Part shown: positions 6,820 to 15,392 of the stretch, in pieces
Numbering within the stretch: position 1 is the stretch's first letter
Layout: each line of letters starts with the position of its first letter
NCBI GenBank assembly: GCA_965367695.1
Contig: CBDUKB010000046.1
Coordinates: 1-15,908, forward strand
Origin: Putridiphycobacter sp965367695
Lineage (GTDB): Bacteria; Bacteroidota; Bacteroidia; Flavobacteriales_D; Crocinitomicaceae
Direction of reading: 5' to 3'
DNA length: 15,908 bases
The notes under the pieces: generated by a model
Databases searched by the model: none
What the model was told of the DNA's origin: nothing
Seen by the model: only the letters and a program-made list of their open reading frames with translations
Program-made: the position numbers and the translations under genes

Positions 6820-8199
6820 ATGAAAAACGGTGCAGAATTAAGCTTACAATTTTTAGGTGGTGCAGGAACGGTAACAGGTTCAAAAACTTTAATCTCAACC
6901 GCCGATCAGTCAAAAGTATTAATTGATTGTGGCCTTTTTCAAGGGTTAAAAGACTTAAGAGAATTAAATTGGAAAGGTTTACCCATTCAGCCGGAAGAGA
7001 TTGACGCGCTTATCCTTACACATGCACATTTAGATCATTGTGGCTATATTCCTTTACTCGTGAAAAATGGATTTAAAGGGAGTATTCATTGTACACATCC
7101 AACCAGGGATTTGGCTGAAATCATTTTACTTGATTCAGCGAAAATTCAAGAAGAAGACGCGGAAAGAGCCAATAAATACGGGTATGGAAAGCATTCAGTT
7201 AACAACCCACTTTATACTCAAAAAGATGCCGCATTGGCCATGCAACAATTTGTGATACACGATTACAGTGAATGGGTAATCATCAGTCCTTCGATAAAAT
7301 TTCAAATGCACAATGCTGGCCACATCATAGGTTCAGCTATTGTTGAAGTGAAAGCAGATTCAAAAACAATTGTATTTTCAGGTGATATTGGGCGGAAAGA
7401 CCCTATGTTAATGTATCCTCCTAAAAAAATTGAAAAAGCAGACTATATCATTGTAGAATCTACCTATGGAGACCGAATTCATGAAACGATTGATGAAAAA
7501 GCAACTTTATTGGAGATTATTAATGAAACTTATCATAATCAGGGAATTTTAATGATTCCTTCTTTTGCGGTAGAGCGTACCCAAGAATTAATTTACTTGT
7601 TGTATAAATTAAGTTATGAAGGCTTGTTGCCAAATATGCCCATTTATTTAGACTCCCCTATGGGCATTAGATCATCTATTGTTTTCGATAAATTTCATCA
7701 ATTACAAGACATTTCCAAATTGGAAGCTGACCACATGTACGACAATGTTAAACTTGTTCCGAATTATGAGTTTAGCAAGTCCTTAGTTGCCGACAATAAA
7801 CCTAAAATTATTATTGCTGGCAGCGGCATGTTAGAAGGTGGAAGGATTTTACATTATTTGAACAATCATGGGGCCAACCCTAAAAACACGCTCCTATTTG
7901 TCGGATTTCAAGCAGCAGGAACAAGAGGTCGGGATTTATTAAATGGCAATAAAAGCATTAAGTTTTTTGGAGAATACCACAATATTAATTGTCAAATTAG
8001 GAACATTACTTCCATGTCCTCCCATGCTGATAAAAACGATTTATTGTATTGGTTGTCAAATTTCAAAAATACCCCAAAAACTGTTTTTCTAAATCATGGA
8101 GAACCTCATCAAACAAATGCTTTTAGGGTGTGGATTGAGACTAATTTAAAATGGGATGTAAAGGTTCCAATGCTCAATGAAAAAATAATGCTTGAATAA
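6820..8199 (+). CDS. MBL-fold / beta-CASP metallohydrolase (RNA exonuclease-like)
   Basis: The 459-residue protein has the full order of the metallo-beta-lactamase/beta-CASP family (COG1236, resembling CPSF73/Ysh1). The metal-binding set includes HAHLDH (68-73), His168 (in NAGHIIGSA), Asp189 (in FSGDIGR) and His426 (in LNHGEPH). Between these lies the beta-CASP insertion, with VESTYGDR (212-219), PSFAVERTQEL (247-257) and AGSGMLEGGR (333-342). The C-terminal RMMBL part contains SSHADKNDL (400-408). Family members are zinc-dependent ribonucleases or related hydrolases; bacterial versions of this subtype are mostly uncharacterized, so the RNA substrate is inference. There is no signal peptide. 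The gene stands alone between the MarR terminator and the convergent heme operon. The N-terminus 'LQFLGGAGTVTGS' fits the family and supports ATG 6820. No clear promoter is seen in 6743-6819. Confidence 0.92.
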   Translation: MKNGAELSLQFLGGAGTVTGSKTLISTADQSKVLIDCGLFQGLKDLRELNWKGLPIQPEEIDALILTHAHLDHCGYIPLLVKNGFKGSIHCTHPTRDLAEIILLDSAKIQEEDAERANKYGYGKHSVNNPLYTQKDAALAMQQFVIHDYSEWVIISPSIKFQMHNAGHIIGSAIVEVKADSKTIVFSGDIGRKDPMLMYPPKKIEKADYIIVESTYGDRIHETIDEKATLLEIINETYHNQGILMIPSFAVERTQELIYLLYKLSYEGLLPNMPIYLDSPMGIRSSIVFDKFHQLQDISKLEADHMYDNVKLVPNYEFSKSLVADNKPKIIIAGSGMLEGGRILHYLNNHGANPKNTLLFVGFQAAGTRGRDLLNGNKSIKFFGEYHNINCQIRNITSMSSHADKNDLLYWLSNFKNTPKTVFLNHGEPHQTNAFRVWIETNLKWDVKVPMLNEKIMLE

Positions 8200-8222
8200 T
8201 TCTCAAGCCTTAAATCCTTTTT
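8180..8222. terminator. Small hairpin between convergent genes, possibly bidirectional
   Basis: GCTTGA (8190-8195) pairs with TCAAGC (8203-8208) across a 7-base loop. On the minus strand the stem is followed by ATTATTTTTT (complement of 8180-8189), a good T-tract for ending the heme operon after hemF. On the plus strand it is followed by a weaker T-rich stretch ending near 8222. The stem overlaps the 3' end of the MBL gene and has only 6 pairs, so strength is uncertain. Confidence 0.5.
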
Positions 8223-8236
8223 CTGTACTGCAAAAG

Positions 8237-9139
8237 TTAGATCCAATTTACTGGTGTGGCTAGTATTTTCTCTAATTTATGCTCTCTACTTCCTATTGCT
8301 GGATGAAAATCGTATTTCCACTGAACTACTGGTGGCAAACTCATTAAAATGCTTTCAATACGCCCATTCGTTTTTAAGCCAAAAAGTGTCCCCCTGTCGT
8401 GCACTAAATTAAATTCAACATAACGTCCTCTTCTCACTTCTTGCCATTCTTTTTCTTCAGCTGAATACTCAAGTGATTTTCTTTTTTCTACAATCGGTAA
8501 ATATGACTTTAAAAAGCTATCTCCGACTGTTGTAACAAATTCATACCTTGCCTTCAAGCTAAACTCATTATTGGGTTGTAAGTAATCAAAAAAAAGTCCA
8601 CCAACGCCCCTTGCTTCCTCTCGGTGCGCATTCCAAAAATATTCATCACATTGCTTTTTAAACTTAGCATAAAAATCTGGATGATGGGGATCACAAGCAT
8701 CTTTACAAACTTGATGAAAATGAGTGGCATCTTCATCAAATAAATAGTATGGTGTTAAATCTTGACCACCTCCAAACCATTGTTTTACCACTGCGCCATT
8801 TGAATCATACATTTCAAAATAACGCCAGTTTGCATGTACCGTAGGTACCATTGGACTTTTTGGATGAAGTACCAAACTCAATCCACAAGCAAAAAAATTC
8901 GCTTCTGCTACACCAAATTGCTTTTGTAAAGCCTCGGGTAACTTTCCAAAAACTTTAGAAATATTTACGCCACCTTTTTCAAATACAGCACCATTTTCAA
9001 TCACCCTCGTTCTTCCACCACCCCCTTCTTCACGCACCCATAAATCTTCTTGAAATTTGGCTTGACCATCAACTTTTTCCAATCCAGCAACGATACTGTC
9101 TTGCAAGTTTTGTATATACTGATAAAATTGATCTTTCAT
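8237..9139 (-). CDS. hemF: Oxygen-dependent coproporphyrinogen III oxidase
   Basis: HemF decarboxylates two propionates of coproporphyrinogen III to give protoporphyrinogen IX, using O2 and no metal or flavin cofactor. The 300-residue length is normal for this dimeric cytoplasmic enzyme. Family signatures are REEGGGGRTRV (36-46), PTVHANWRYFE (99-109), WFGGGQDLTPYY (121-132), EARGVGGLFFDYL (175-187) and the C-terminal DRGTLFGLKTNGRIESILMS block. It is the last gene of the operon, 12 bases after hemE. Using the O2-dependent enzyme rather than radical-SAM HemN implies heme synthesis under oxic conditions, although a hemN elsewhere cannot be excluded. Confidence 0.98.
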   Translation of the reverse strand: MKDQFYQYIQNLQDSIVAGLEKVDGQAKFQEDLWVREEGGGGRTRVIENGAVFEKGGVNISKVFGKLPEALQKQFGVAEANFFACGLSLVLHPKSPMVPTVHANWRYFEMYDSNGAVVKQWFGGGQDLTPYYLFDEDATHFHQVCKDACDPHHPDFYAKFKKQCDEYFWNAHREEARGVGGLFFDYLQPNNEFSLKARYEFVTTVGDSFLKSYLPIVEKRKSLEYSAEEKEWQEVRRGRYVEFNLVHDRGTLFGLKTNGRIESILMSLPPVVQWKYDFHPAIGSREHKLEKILATPVNWI

Positions 9140-9151
9140 TAAACCACCCTA

Positions 9152-10183
9152 TTATGATTGACCATATTCTTTTACCGCATCAATAAATGCTTTGGCATTA
9201 TCGGTATGAATATTAGGCAAAATTCCATGTCCCAAATTCACGATATACTTGTCTTTTCCAAAACGATCTATCATAGTTTTCACCATTTTTTTTATTTCAG
9301 CTGGAGGAGAAAATAATCTTGTCGGATCAAAATTTCCTTGTAAAGTGATGCTGTTATTGGTAAATTTTCTTGCATTTTCAGGTGTAATTGTCCAATCAAC
9401 TCCTAAGGCTGATGCACCTGATTTACTCATTTCATCTAGTGCAAACCAACATCCTTTTCCAAAGGCAATGACTGGCGCCTCATCTTTTAAGGCATCTATA
9501 ATTTGCTGAATATATTTCCACGAAAAAGTTTGATAATCTTCGGGAGACAACATACCACCCCAAGAATCAAAAATTTGCAAAGCATTTACGCCTGCTTTCA
9601 CTTTTTCTTTTAGATAGGCAATGGTTGTATCAGTAATTCTTTGCAACAACATGTGTGCAGCAATTGGATTGGTAAAACAAAACTCTTTTGCCTTGTCAAA
9701 ATTCTTAGATCCTTGTCCTTGCACGCAATAACATAATATTGTCCATGGTGAACCTGCGAAACCAATCAAAGGAATGTCATCATTTAATTTCTCTTTTGTC
9801 ATTTTAATGGCTTCCATCACATAACCTAAAGTCTCGTGAATATCTGGTACAATTACATGATCTAAATCTTTTAATGTCCTAATTGGATTTGGCAACCAAG
9901 GTCCAACACCTGGTTTCATTTCAACATGAATGTTCATGGCCTGTGGAATCACCAAGATATCGCAAAATAAAATGGCTGCATCCATTCCATATCGTCTTAT
10001 TGGTTGCACCGTAATTTCAGATGCTAATTCAGGAGTTTGACAACGGGTAAAAAAATCATATTTGTTTTTCAACTCCATAAATTCAGGCAAATACCTGCCT
10101 GCTTGGCGCATCATCCATACTGGCGGCCTGTCAACAACCTCCCCCTTTAATGCACGTAAGAATAAATCGTTTTTAATGCTCAT
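9152..10183 (-). CDS. hemE: Uroporphyrinogen decarboxylase
   Basis: HemE removes the four acetate carboxyl groups of uroporphyrinogen III to form coproporphyrinogen III. The 343-residue protein carries both family signatures: PVWMMRQAGRYLPE (21-34, with the substrate-binding Arg26 and Arg30) and GFAGSPWT (141-148). It also has the catalytic Asp75 in FCDIL and His319 in NLGHGI. The length is typical, and the enzyme works as a cofactor-free cytoplasmic dimer. It lies 10 bases downstream of hemL and 12 bases upstream of hemF, as expected for one transcript covering consecutive steps. Confidence 0.98.
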   Translation of the reverse strand: MSIKNDLFLRALKGEVVDRPPVWMMRQAGRYLPEFMELKNKYDFFTRCQTPELASEITVQPIRRYGMDAAILFCDILVIPQAMNIHVEMKPGVGPWLPNPIRTLKDLDHVIVPDIHETLGYVMEAIKMTKEKLNDDIPLIGFAGSPWTILCYCVQGQGSKNFDKAKEFCFTNPIAAHMLLQRITDTTIAYLKEKVKAGVNALQIFDSWGGMLSPEDYQTFSWKYIQQIIDALKDEAPVIAFGKGCWFALDEMSKSGASALGVDWTITPENARKFTNNSITLQGNFDPTRLFSPPAEIKKMVKTMIDRFGKDKYIVNLGHGILPNIHTDNAKAFIDAVKEYGQS

Positions 10184-10193
10184 GTTGTTATGC

Positions 10194-11492
10194 TTATATA
10201 TTTTTTATTTTACTCACTTTTTCCATTGCTTTATCAATGGCAATAAAGGTTTGTTTTAAATCTTTTTTAGTCAAGGTAGTACTTAAAAACCAAGCCTCAA
10301 ATTGTGCGGGAGGAATGGAAACACCATTTCTTAACAGCTCCCAGAAAAAAGTTGCGAAATGTGCCACATTTGAAGTTTGTGCGGTTTCAAAATCAACCAC
10401 TACATGATTGGTGAAAAAAGGATTGATCATAGAGCCAAAACGATTTACCGTTACTTTAACTTGATGCTTTTTACCTGCTTTTAGAATGGCTTTTTCAATT
10501 AACAAAGCCCTTTCTTCAAATTCATCATAGGGATTTGCTTTTTTAAGCTCCTTTAAAGTAGCAATTCCAGAAGCCATGGCAATTGGGTTGCCAGACAAAG
10601 TTCCTGCCTGATACATACCGCCTAAAGGCGCCACCATTTGCATGATTTCTGCTCTTGCACCATAAGCACCGACAGGCATTCCTCCTCCAATTACTTTACC
10701 TAAACAAATAATATCAGCGTGTAGTCCCAATAATTCATAGGCACCACCAAAATGTGACCTGAAACCAGACATTACCTCATCAACAATAATCAATACCTTG
10801 TATTTTCTTGCTAATTTATTCAACCCTTTGATAAAGGCTTTACTCGGTACAACAGTACCCATATTTCCAGCAATTGGTTCAATGATAATAGCCGCCACAT
10901 TTTTTGAATCTTCAAGGTGCTTTTTAACACTTTCCAAATCATTGTACTTTGCTATCAAAGTATTTTTAACTGCTTCGGCAGGTACTCCTTTACTACCCGG
11001 CATACTCAGAGTTGCCAAGCCAGATCCAGCAGCCACTAATAAGGCATCTGAATGCCCATGATAGCAGCCAGAAAATTTAATGATTTCATCCTTTTCAGTA
11101 AAAGCTCTTGCCAATCGAATGGCACTCAATACTGCTTCGGTTCCTGAATTAACAAATCTCACTTTGTCCATTTCAGGAAATGCATCACATACTAATTTTG
11201 CCAACTCAATTTCACCTGCTGTACTCGCTCCAAAAGAAAAACCTTTTTCTGCTGCGCTTTTTACCGCTTTGACTACTTTTTTATTGGCGTGACCTAAAAT
11301 CATTGGACCATAAGAAAGTACGTAGTCAACATAAGAATTGTTGTCAGCATCTTGAATTTTACTCTTATAGCCGCTTTTCATAAAAATTGGATTTCCTCCA
11401 ACCGAATTAAATGCACGTACCGGCGAATTTACCGCTCCTACTAAATGTTTTAATCCTTTTTTATATAACTTTTTTGATTGATTTGTTTTCAT
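10194..11492 (-). CDS. hemL: Glutamate-1-semialdehyde 2,1-aminomutase
   Basis: HemL converts glutamate-1-semialdehyde, made by HemA, into 5-aminolevulinate using pyridoxamine/pyridoxal phosphate. The 432-residue class III aminotransferase-fold protein has SPVRAF (23-28), NSGTEAVLSAIRLARA (115-130), the CYHGHSD turn (143-149), the cofactor-contacting Asp238 in VDEVMSGFR, and the PLP lysine Lys266 in CLGKVIGGG. The SPVRAF and GKVIGGGMPVGAYG segments distinguish it from ordinary acetylornithine-type aminotransferases. It sits 26 bases after hemB and 10 before hemE. With HemA it confirms the C5 route; no 5-aminolevulinate synthase (hemA of the Shemin type) is needed. Confidence 0.97.
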   Translation of the reverse strand: MKTNQSKKLYKKGLKHLVGAVNSPVRAFNSVGGNPIFMKSGYKSKIQDADNNSYVDYVLSYGPMILGHANKKVVKAVKSAAEKGFSFGASTAGEIELAKLVCDAFPEMDKVRFVNSGTEAVLSAIRLARAFTEKDEIIKFSGCYHGHSDALLVAAGSGLATLSMPGSKGVPAEAVKNTLIAKYNDLESVKKHLEDSKNVAAIIIEPIAGNMGTVVPSKAFIKGLNKLARKYKVLIIVDEVMSGFRSHFGGAYELLGLHADIICLGKVIGGGMPVGAYGARAEIMQMVAPLGGMYQAGTLSGNPIAMASGIATLKELKKANPYDEFEERALLIEKAILKAGKKHQVKVTVNRFGSMINPFFTNHVVVDFETAQTSNVAHFATFFWELLRNGVSIPPAQFEAWFLSTTLTKKDLKQTFIAIDKAMEKVSKIKNI

Positions 11493-11518
11493 TTATATAC
11501 GATTCTATCTCTTATTTT

Positions 11519-12490
11519 TTACTTTTTATTTATCAATTTCGCTGCCTGTTTTGCAAAGTATGTAATGATAATTTTTGCCCCTGCTCTTTTCATGGCCAAC
11601 AGGCTTTCCATCATCACCGCATCTCCATCAATCCAACCCTTCTCTGCTGCAGCTTTTACCATGGCATATTCACCCGAGACATTGTAACAGGCAATTGGCA
11701 AATCTGTTGAATTTTTTAAATCTCTTATAATATCTAAATAGGCTAATGCTGGCTTTACCATCAAAATATCAGCCCCTTCCATTTGGTCGTAACCGGCTTC
11801 AATCATTCCTTCTAAACGATTTGCTGGATCCATTTGGTACTGCTTTCTATCTCCAAAACTAGGCGCAGAATCGGCAGCATCACGAAACGGACCGTAAAAA
11901 GAAGAACAATACTTAACGGTATACCCCATGATGGAAACATGCTTAAAATTGGCTCCATCTAATGCTTTTCTGATTACTTGAATGGCACCGTCCATCATAC
12001 CAGATGGCGCTACCATATCGGCCCCAGCATTGGCATGAGATATGGCTTGCTTTTCGAGGTTGACTAATGTCTTATCATTGTCGACCTCAGTGCCACAAAG
12101 AACGCCACAATGTCCATGAGAAGTGTATTCACAAAAACAGACATCTGTAATGACAAATAAATTGGGGTAGTGTTTTTTTATAAATTTAATCCCGTTTTGA
12201 ATTACCCCTTCATCATTCCATGATTCGGACCCTGCTTCATCTTTTTCTTTCGGAATACCAAATAACAATACTGACTGAATGCCCAATTCTACCACCTCAT
12301 CCAATTCGGTTTTTAATTGATCGATTGAAAATCGAAATATACCCGGCATTGATACAATTTCTTTCTTGACATTCTCCCCTTCTTCAATAAAAATAGGGTA
12401 AACCAAATCATTGACATTCACTTCGTTTTCACGGACCAAATTTCTGATACCACTACTTACTCTTAATCTTCGAGTTCTATTAATCTCCAT
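11519..12490 (-). CDS. hemB: Porphobilinogen synthase (5-aminolevulinate dehydratase)
   Basis: HemB condenses two 5-aminolevulinates into porphobilinogen. With the ATG at 12490 the product has 323 residues, the usual length. An in-frame GTG at 12499 would add only three residues (M-I-T). ATG is preferred because the family N-terminus starts close to RTRRLR. The catalytic zinc cysteines are Cys118, Cys120 and Cys128 (in DVCFCEYTSHGHC), so this is the zinc-dependent class rather than the Asp-rich magnesium class. The Schiff-base lysines are Lys193 (in GYTVKYCSSFYGP) and Lys246 (in MVKPALAYLD). The start overlaps the end of hemD by 11 bases, which suggests translational coupling. Confidence 0.97.
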   Translation of the reverse strand: MEINRTRRLRVSSGIRNLVRENEVNVNDLVYPIFIEEGENVKKEIVSMPGIFRFSIDQLKTELDEVVELGIQSVLLFGIPKEKDEAGSESWNDEGVIQNGIKFIKKHYPNLFVITDVCFCEYTSHGHCGVLCGTEVDNDKTLVNLEKQAISHANAGADMVAPSGMMDGAIQVIRKALDGANFKHVSIMGYTVKYCSSFYGPFRDAADSAPSFGDRKQYQMDPANRLEGMIEAGYDQMEGADILMVKPALAYLDIIRDLKNSTDLPIACYNVSGEYAMVKAAAEKGWIDGDAVMMESLLAMKRAGAKIIITYFAKQAAKLINKK

Positions 12491-13166
12491 AGTAATCACT
12501 CACTTTTTCAAGTACACTTTCAATGGTCAAATCATCTGAAATTAATACTTGATTAAAATATTTTGAAGCTTCTTTTGAAGTACTTGTTCCTATACAAAAG
12601 GCTACACTATTCTTATTATTATTTTTTTGCACATATGCTTGCACAGCTGACGGACTTAAAAAAACGATTCCATCAAATATTTTATCCATTTGTTTGGGTA
12701 TTAAAGTGGTTTCATACACTTCAACTTCTGCATAATCTATCTTATTATTAAGTGCTGCTTCTTTTAATTCTGTTCGACGTAAATTTCCACAAAAAAGCAC
12801 GATTGCTTTAGTATTCGCATCATTCACAAGCTTTTTTGCTATGGTTTTAGAATAAAATTCAACGCCTTGTACTTTTATCCCATTTTCTTCAAGTGCAGCC
12901 TTGGTCTTTTCTCCAACACAATAAACCAAAGCTCCTGCCAATTTTTCATTTGGATAATATTCGATTAATCCTCTCACCGCGTTTTGACTTGTTATTACCA
13001 CCGTTTTTCCTCTTAAGTCATTGGGTAACAAAAACTTTTTTGTGTTTACCTTAATAAAATCAATCCTTTCCCAACAAAGCTTATTCGAAGGGGGAATAAA
13101 ATCAATTTTTTTTGTAATCAATATGTTTTTTTGTGCCGCGATTTTATTTTTCTTTTTTGAGGTCAT
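12480..13166 (-). CDS. hemD: Uroporphyrinogen-III synthase
   Basis: HemD closes and flips ring D of hydroxymethylbilane to give uroporphyrinogen III. The family is weakly conserved, so the call rests on several soft motifs plus position. Visible ones are VVITSQNAV (56-64), VYCVGEKTKAAL (81-92), LFCGNLRRTEL (124-134), VYETTL (150-155) and FLSPSAVQAY (169-178), in the order expected for the two-lobed fold. At 228 residues it is slightly short (usual about 240-260). The gene overlaps the 3' end of hemC by 23 bases and the 5' end of hemB by 11. The Lys-rich N-terminus (MTSKKKNK) is partly a by-product of the overlap with the hemC tail. Confidence 0.93.
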   Translation of the reverse strand: MTSKKKNKIAAQKNILITKKIDFIPPSNKLCWERIDFIKVNTKKFLLPNDLRGKTVVITSQNAVRGLIEYYPNEKLAGALVYCVGEKTKAALEENGIKVQGVEFYSKTIAKKLVNDANTKAIVLFCGNLRRTELKEAALNNKIDYAEVEVYETTLIPKQMDKIFDGIVFLSPSAVQAYVQKNNNKNSVAFCIGTSTSKEASKYFNQVLISDDLTIESVLEKVSDYYGD

Positions 13167-14049
13167 CCATTATGGTTTTCCCACCTTTAGCTAATATTTT
13201 TTGAGCACAAATTCTACCAAAATTATCACTTTCAGCTACTGGCACTTTTTCTTCAATAGCATATTGAGTTTTTCCATCTGGAGAAGTCAGCATACCTTTA
13301 AAATAAATTTCATCATTTTTAATGATTGCCAAGGCACCTATTGGTGCTGTACATCCACCTTCTAATTCATTTAAAAAATCCCTTTCAATTTGGGTGATTC
13401 GTTCTGTATCTTGGTGATTTAATTGATTGATAAAAGTCGTCAATTCAGTATTCCCTTCCGCAATTGAAATAGAAACTACTCCTTGAGCAGGTGCAGGCAC
13501 CATCCACGCTAATAATTTGTGATTAGTTGGAATTAAATTGACCCTTTGTAATCCTGCATGCGAAAAAATTGCGCCGTCCCACTGATTATCACCTAATTTT
13601 TGAAGTCGGGTGTGAACATTTCCCCTCAACCCTACTATTTGATGATGTGGATACTTGTTCAGCCACTGTGCTTTTCTTCGAATGCTACCTGTAGCAATGG
13701 TCAGGTTTTTATTAAAATCTATTTCGCCTTTAATTGCTAATAAATCAATTGGATTGTCCCTTTTTAATACAGCTCCCTGTCGGATTCCTTTAGGTAATAT
13801 TGTTGGCACATCTTTTAAAGAATGAACTGCAATATCAATATCACCGTTGAGCAAAGCCATATCCAATGCTTTTGTGAACACACCTGTAAAACCTAATTCA
13901 TGTAAAGGGGTTTTCAAATCTATATCACCTACCGATTGAATAAGCACTAGTTCATATTCACCACCGATTTTTTTTATGGCCGCACCAACATTATTGGCTT
14001 GTTTTAATGCCAATTCACTTTTTCGGGTTCCAATTTTTATCGTTCGCAT
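13144..14049 (-). CDS. hemC: Hydroxymethylbilane synthase (porphobilinogen deaminase)
   Basis: HemC links four porphobilinogens into hydroxymethylbilane on a covalently bound dipyrromethane cofactor. The 301-residue protein has the N-terminal IGTRKSELAL (6-15), the catalytic-loop AVHSLKDVPT (74-83, active-site Asp80), GSIRRKAQ (121-128), LRGNVHTRL (141-149) and the cofactor-attachment Cys233 in ELEGGCTAPIGA. Its start shares one base with the hemA stop (TAATG), a classic coupled arrangement, and its end overlaps hemD by 23 bases. Length and motif order are ordinary. Confidence 0.98.
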   Translation of the reverse strand: MRTIKIGTRKSELALKQANNVGAAIKKIGGEYELVLIQSVGDIDLKTPLHELGFTGVFTKALDMALLNGDIDIAVHSLKDVPTILPKGIRQGAVLKRDNPIDLLAIKGEIDFNKNLTIATGSIRRKAQWLNKYPHHQIVGLRGNVHTRLQKLGDNQWDGAIFSHAGLQRVNLIPTNHKLLAWMVPAPAQGVVSISIAEGNTELTTFINQLNHQDTERITQIERDFLNELEGGCTAPIGALAIIKNDEIYFKGMLTSPDGKTQYAIEEKVPVAESDNFGRICAQKILAKGGKTIMDDLKKEK

Positions 14050-15293
14050 TAATCTATTGTAATGTTAAAAACTTCCTTAATCACTTCAATACTTTGATTT
14101 GCCATTTTTGGGTCACGTTTTAAATGATTGGCAAACTTGTTAGTGATTTTTTGAATGACTTTATCAGAAACCATATTTGCTTCATCAAGCATAGCAGGAT
14201 TGGATTTACTCAAACTCTTCAATTCAGTTTCTTGTATCGCTAATAATTGCTTTTTAAATCCATGAATCACTGGAGTGTATTTTCGATCAATAACCCATTT
14301 GCTGTATTTTTTTTTATAGTCATCTATAATTGCAATTGCTTTGGGAATTTCTTGTTTTCTCGCTTCTAAAGTATTGTCTCTCACCATTGATAAATCATCC
14401 AACGTCATTAAATCAACATTGTCTAAATCCTTCACTCGATAATCAACATTATTTGGTAAAGACAAATCAATGATGGTAAAAGGAAATGATTTTGGCGTGT
14501 TGGCACAATGCACTAAATAAGTTGGTGCCGAAGAACAGACAAATAAAACATCACTCTTAGTTAAAATCATTTCTAATTGGTTAAAATCACCAACTTCCAC
14601 CCTTGTTTGGTCCAAACCGAGTGCAGCTGCCTTTGACCTGGTCCTATTCACTACTGTGATTTGATTGCAAGCTGAGTATTCTAATAAATTTTTCATGGTA
14701 CTTTTGCCTATATCACCCGCACCTAGTATGGTAACTTTTTTTTCGCTTAAGTCACCAAATTTATCTTTCAAATACTGTATCCCTGCGTATGAAGTAGAGG
14801 TGGTGCCACCACTAATAATGGTTGCGTTTTTTGTCGCTTTACTTGCTTGAATCACGTAACTCAACAAACGATCTAATAACCCATCTAACAAATCGTGCGA
14901 CTTGCTCAATTTTGCAGCTTGTTTTAATTGACCCACAATTTCATAATCTCCTAAAATTTGACTTTTGATTCCAACTGATAATTCAAAGAGATGCTGAACG
15001 GCCTCCGTTTGTTTTAGTATATATGCATATTTCATGAAATGATCAACAGATCCTTCAGTATGCCTGCACAATAATTCAATTATAATATAAGGGTGAGCAA
15101 CATAACCAAAAATTTCGGTACGATTACAAGTTGATAACACCACTAAAGAATCGATACCGTTTTGTTTGGCATCAATTAATAATTCCGCTATTTTATTTTT
15201 GGTAAGACTATACGAGTTCCTTACTTCTTGATTTGATTTCTCAAAACTGAGACCTATAACGTAGAGTTTAGCACCTTTATTTTCAATGTTCAT
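14049..15293 (-). CDS. hemA: Glutamyl-tRNA reductase
   Basis: HemA reduces the glutamate of glutamyl-tRNA(Glu) with NADPH to glutamate-1-semialdehyde, the committed and commonly regulated step of the C5 pathway. The 414-residue protein has the catalytic domain with the nucleophile Cys56 in LSTCNRTEIFG, then HLFELSVGIKSQILGDYEI (101-119), the NADPH-binding GAGDIGKSTM (191-200) and VVNRT (214-218), and a C-terminal helical dimerization domain. It is the first gene of the seven-gene heme operon, divergent from an AraC-like gene across a 175-base gap. ATG 15293 fits the family N-terminus (YVIGLSFEKS) and leaves a short leader behind the candidate promoter. Confidence 0.98.
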   Translation of the reverse strand: MNIENKGAKLYVIGLSFEKSNQEVRNSYSLTKNKIAELLIDAKQNGIDSLVVLSTCNRTEIFGYVAHPYIIIELLCRHTEGSVDHFMKYAYILKQTEAVQHLFELSVGIKSQILGDYEIVGQLKQAAKLSKSHDLLDGLLDRLLSYVIQASKATKNATIISGGTTSTSYAGIQYLKDKFGDLSEKKVTILGAGDIGKSTMKNLLEYSACNQITVVNRTRSKAAALGLDQTRVEVGDFNQLEMILTKSDVLFVCSSAPTYLVHCANTPKSFPFTIIDLSLPNNVDYRVKDLDNVDLMTLDDLSMVRDNTLEARKQEIPKAIAIIDDYKKKYSKWVIDRKYTPVIHGFKKQLLAIQETELKSLSKSNPAMLDEANMVSDKVIQKITNKFANHLKRDPKMANQSIEVIKEVFNITID

Positions 15294-15310
15294 CCGAAAA
15301 TTTTACGCCT

Positions 15311-15318
15311 CAAAATTA
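15311..15318 (-). promoter_or_regulatory. Candidate hem operon promoter (TAATTTTG on minus strand)
   Basis: The minus strand reads TAATTTTG, matching the Bacteroidota -7 consensus TAnnTTTG, ending 17 bases before the hemA ATG. A -33 TTTG is absent at the usual 19-base distance, so the promoter may be weak or need an activator. It is the only good promoter candidate seen for the seven genes. Confidence 0.5.
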
Positions 15319-15364
15319 TAAATAACGAAAAAAAATAACGGTAAATGAACTAGCTGAAAACACA

Positions 15365-15383
15365 ATTTATAATGATTATAAAT
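15365..15383. promoter_or_regulatory. AT-rich dyad in the hemA/araC divergent gap
   Basis: ATTTATAA (15365-15372) and TTATAAAT (15376-15383) form a perfect 8-base inverted repeat around TGA. It is near the middle of the divergent gap, between the two candidate -7 elements. In sequence this AT-rich an 8-base dyad can arise by chance, so the regulatory role is only a suggestion. Confidence 0.35.
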
Positions 15384-15392
15384 AATAGCTCA

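Noticed and set aside
11411..11710. Plus-strand open frames across the hemL-hemB junction
   Set aside because: They are shadows of two well-identified minus-strand genes, with no family resemblance.
12491..12499. GTG start for hemB at 12499
   Set aside because: It adds only M-I-T before the ATG at 12490, which fits the family N-terminus and normal length better; not strictly excluded.
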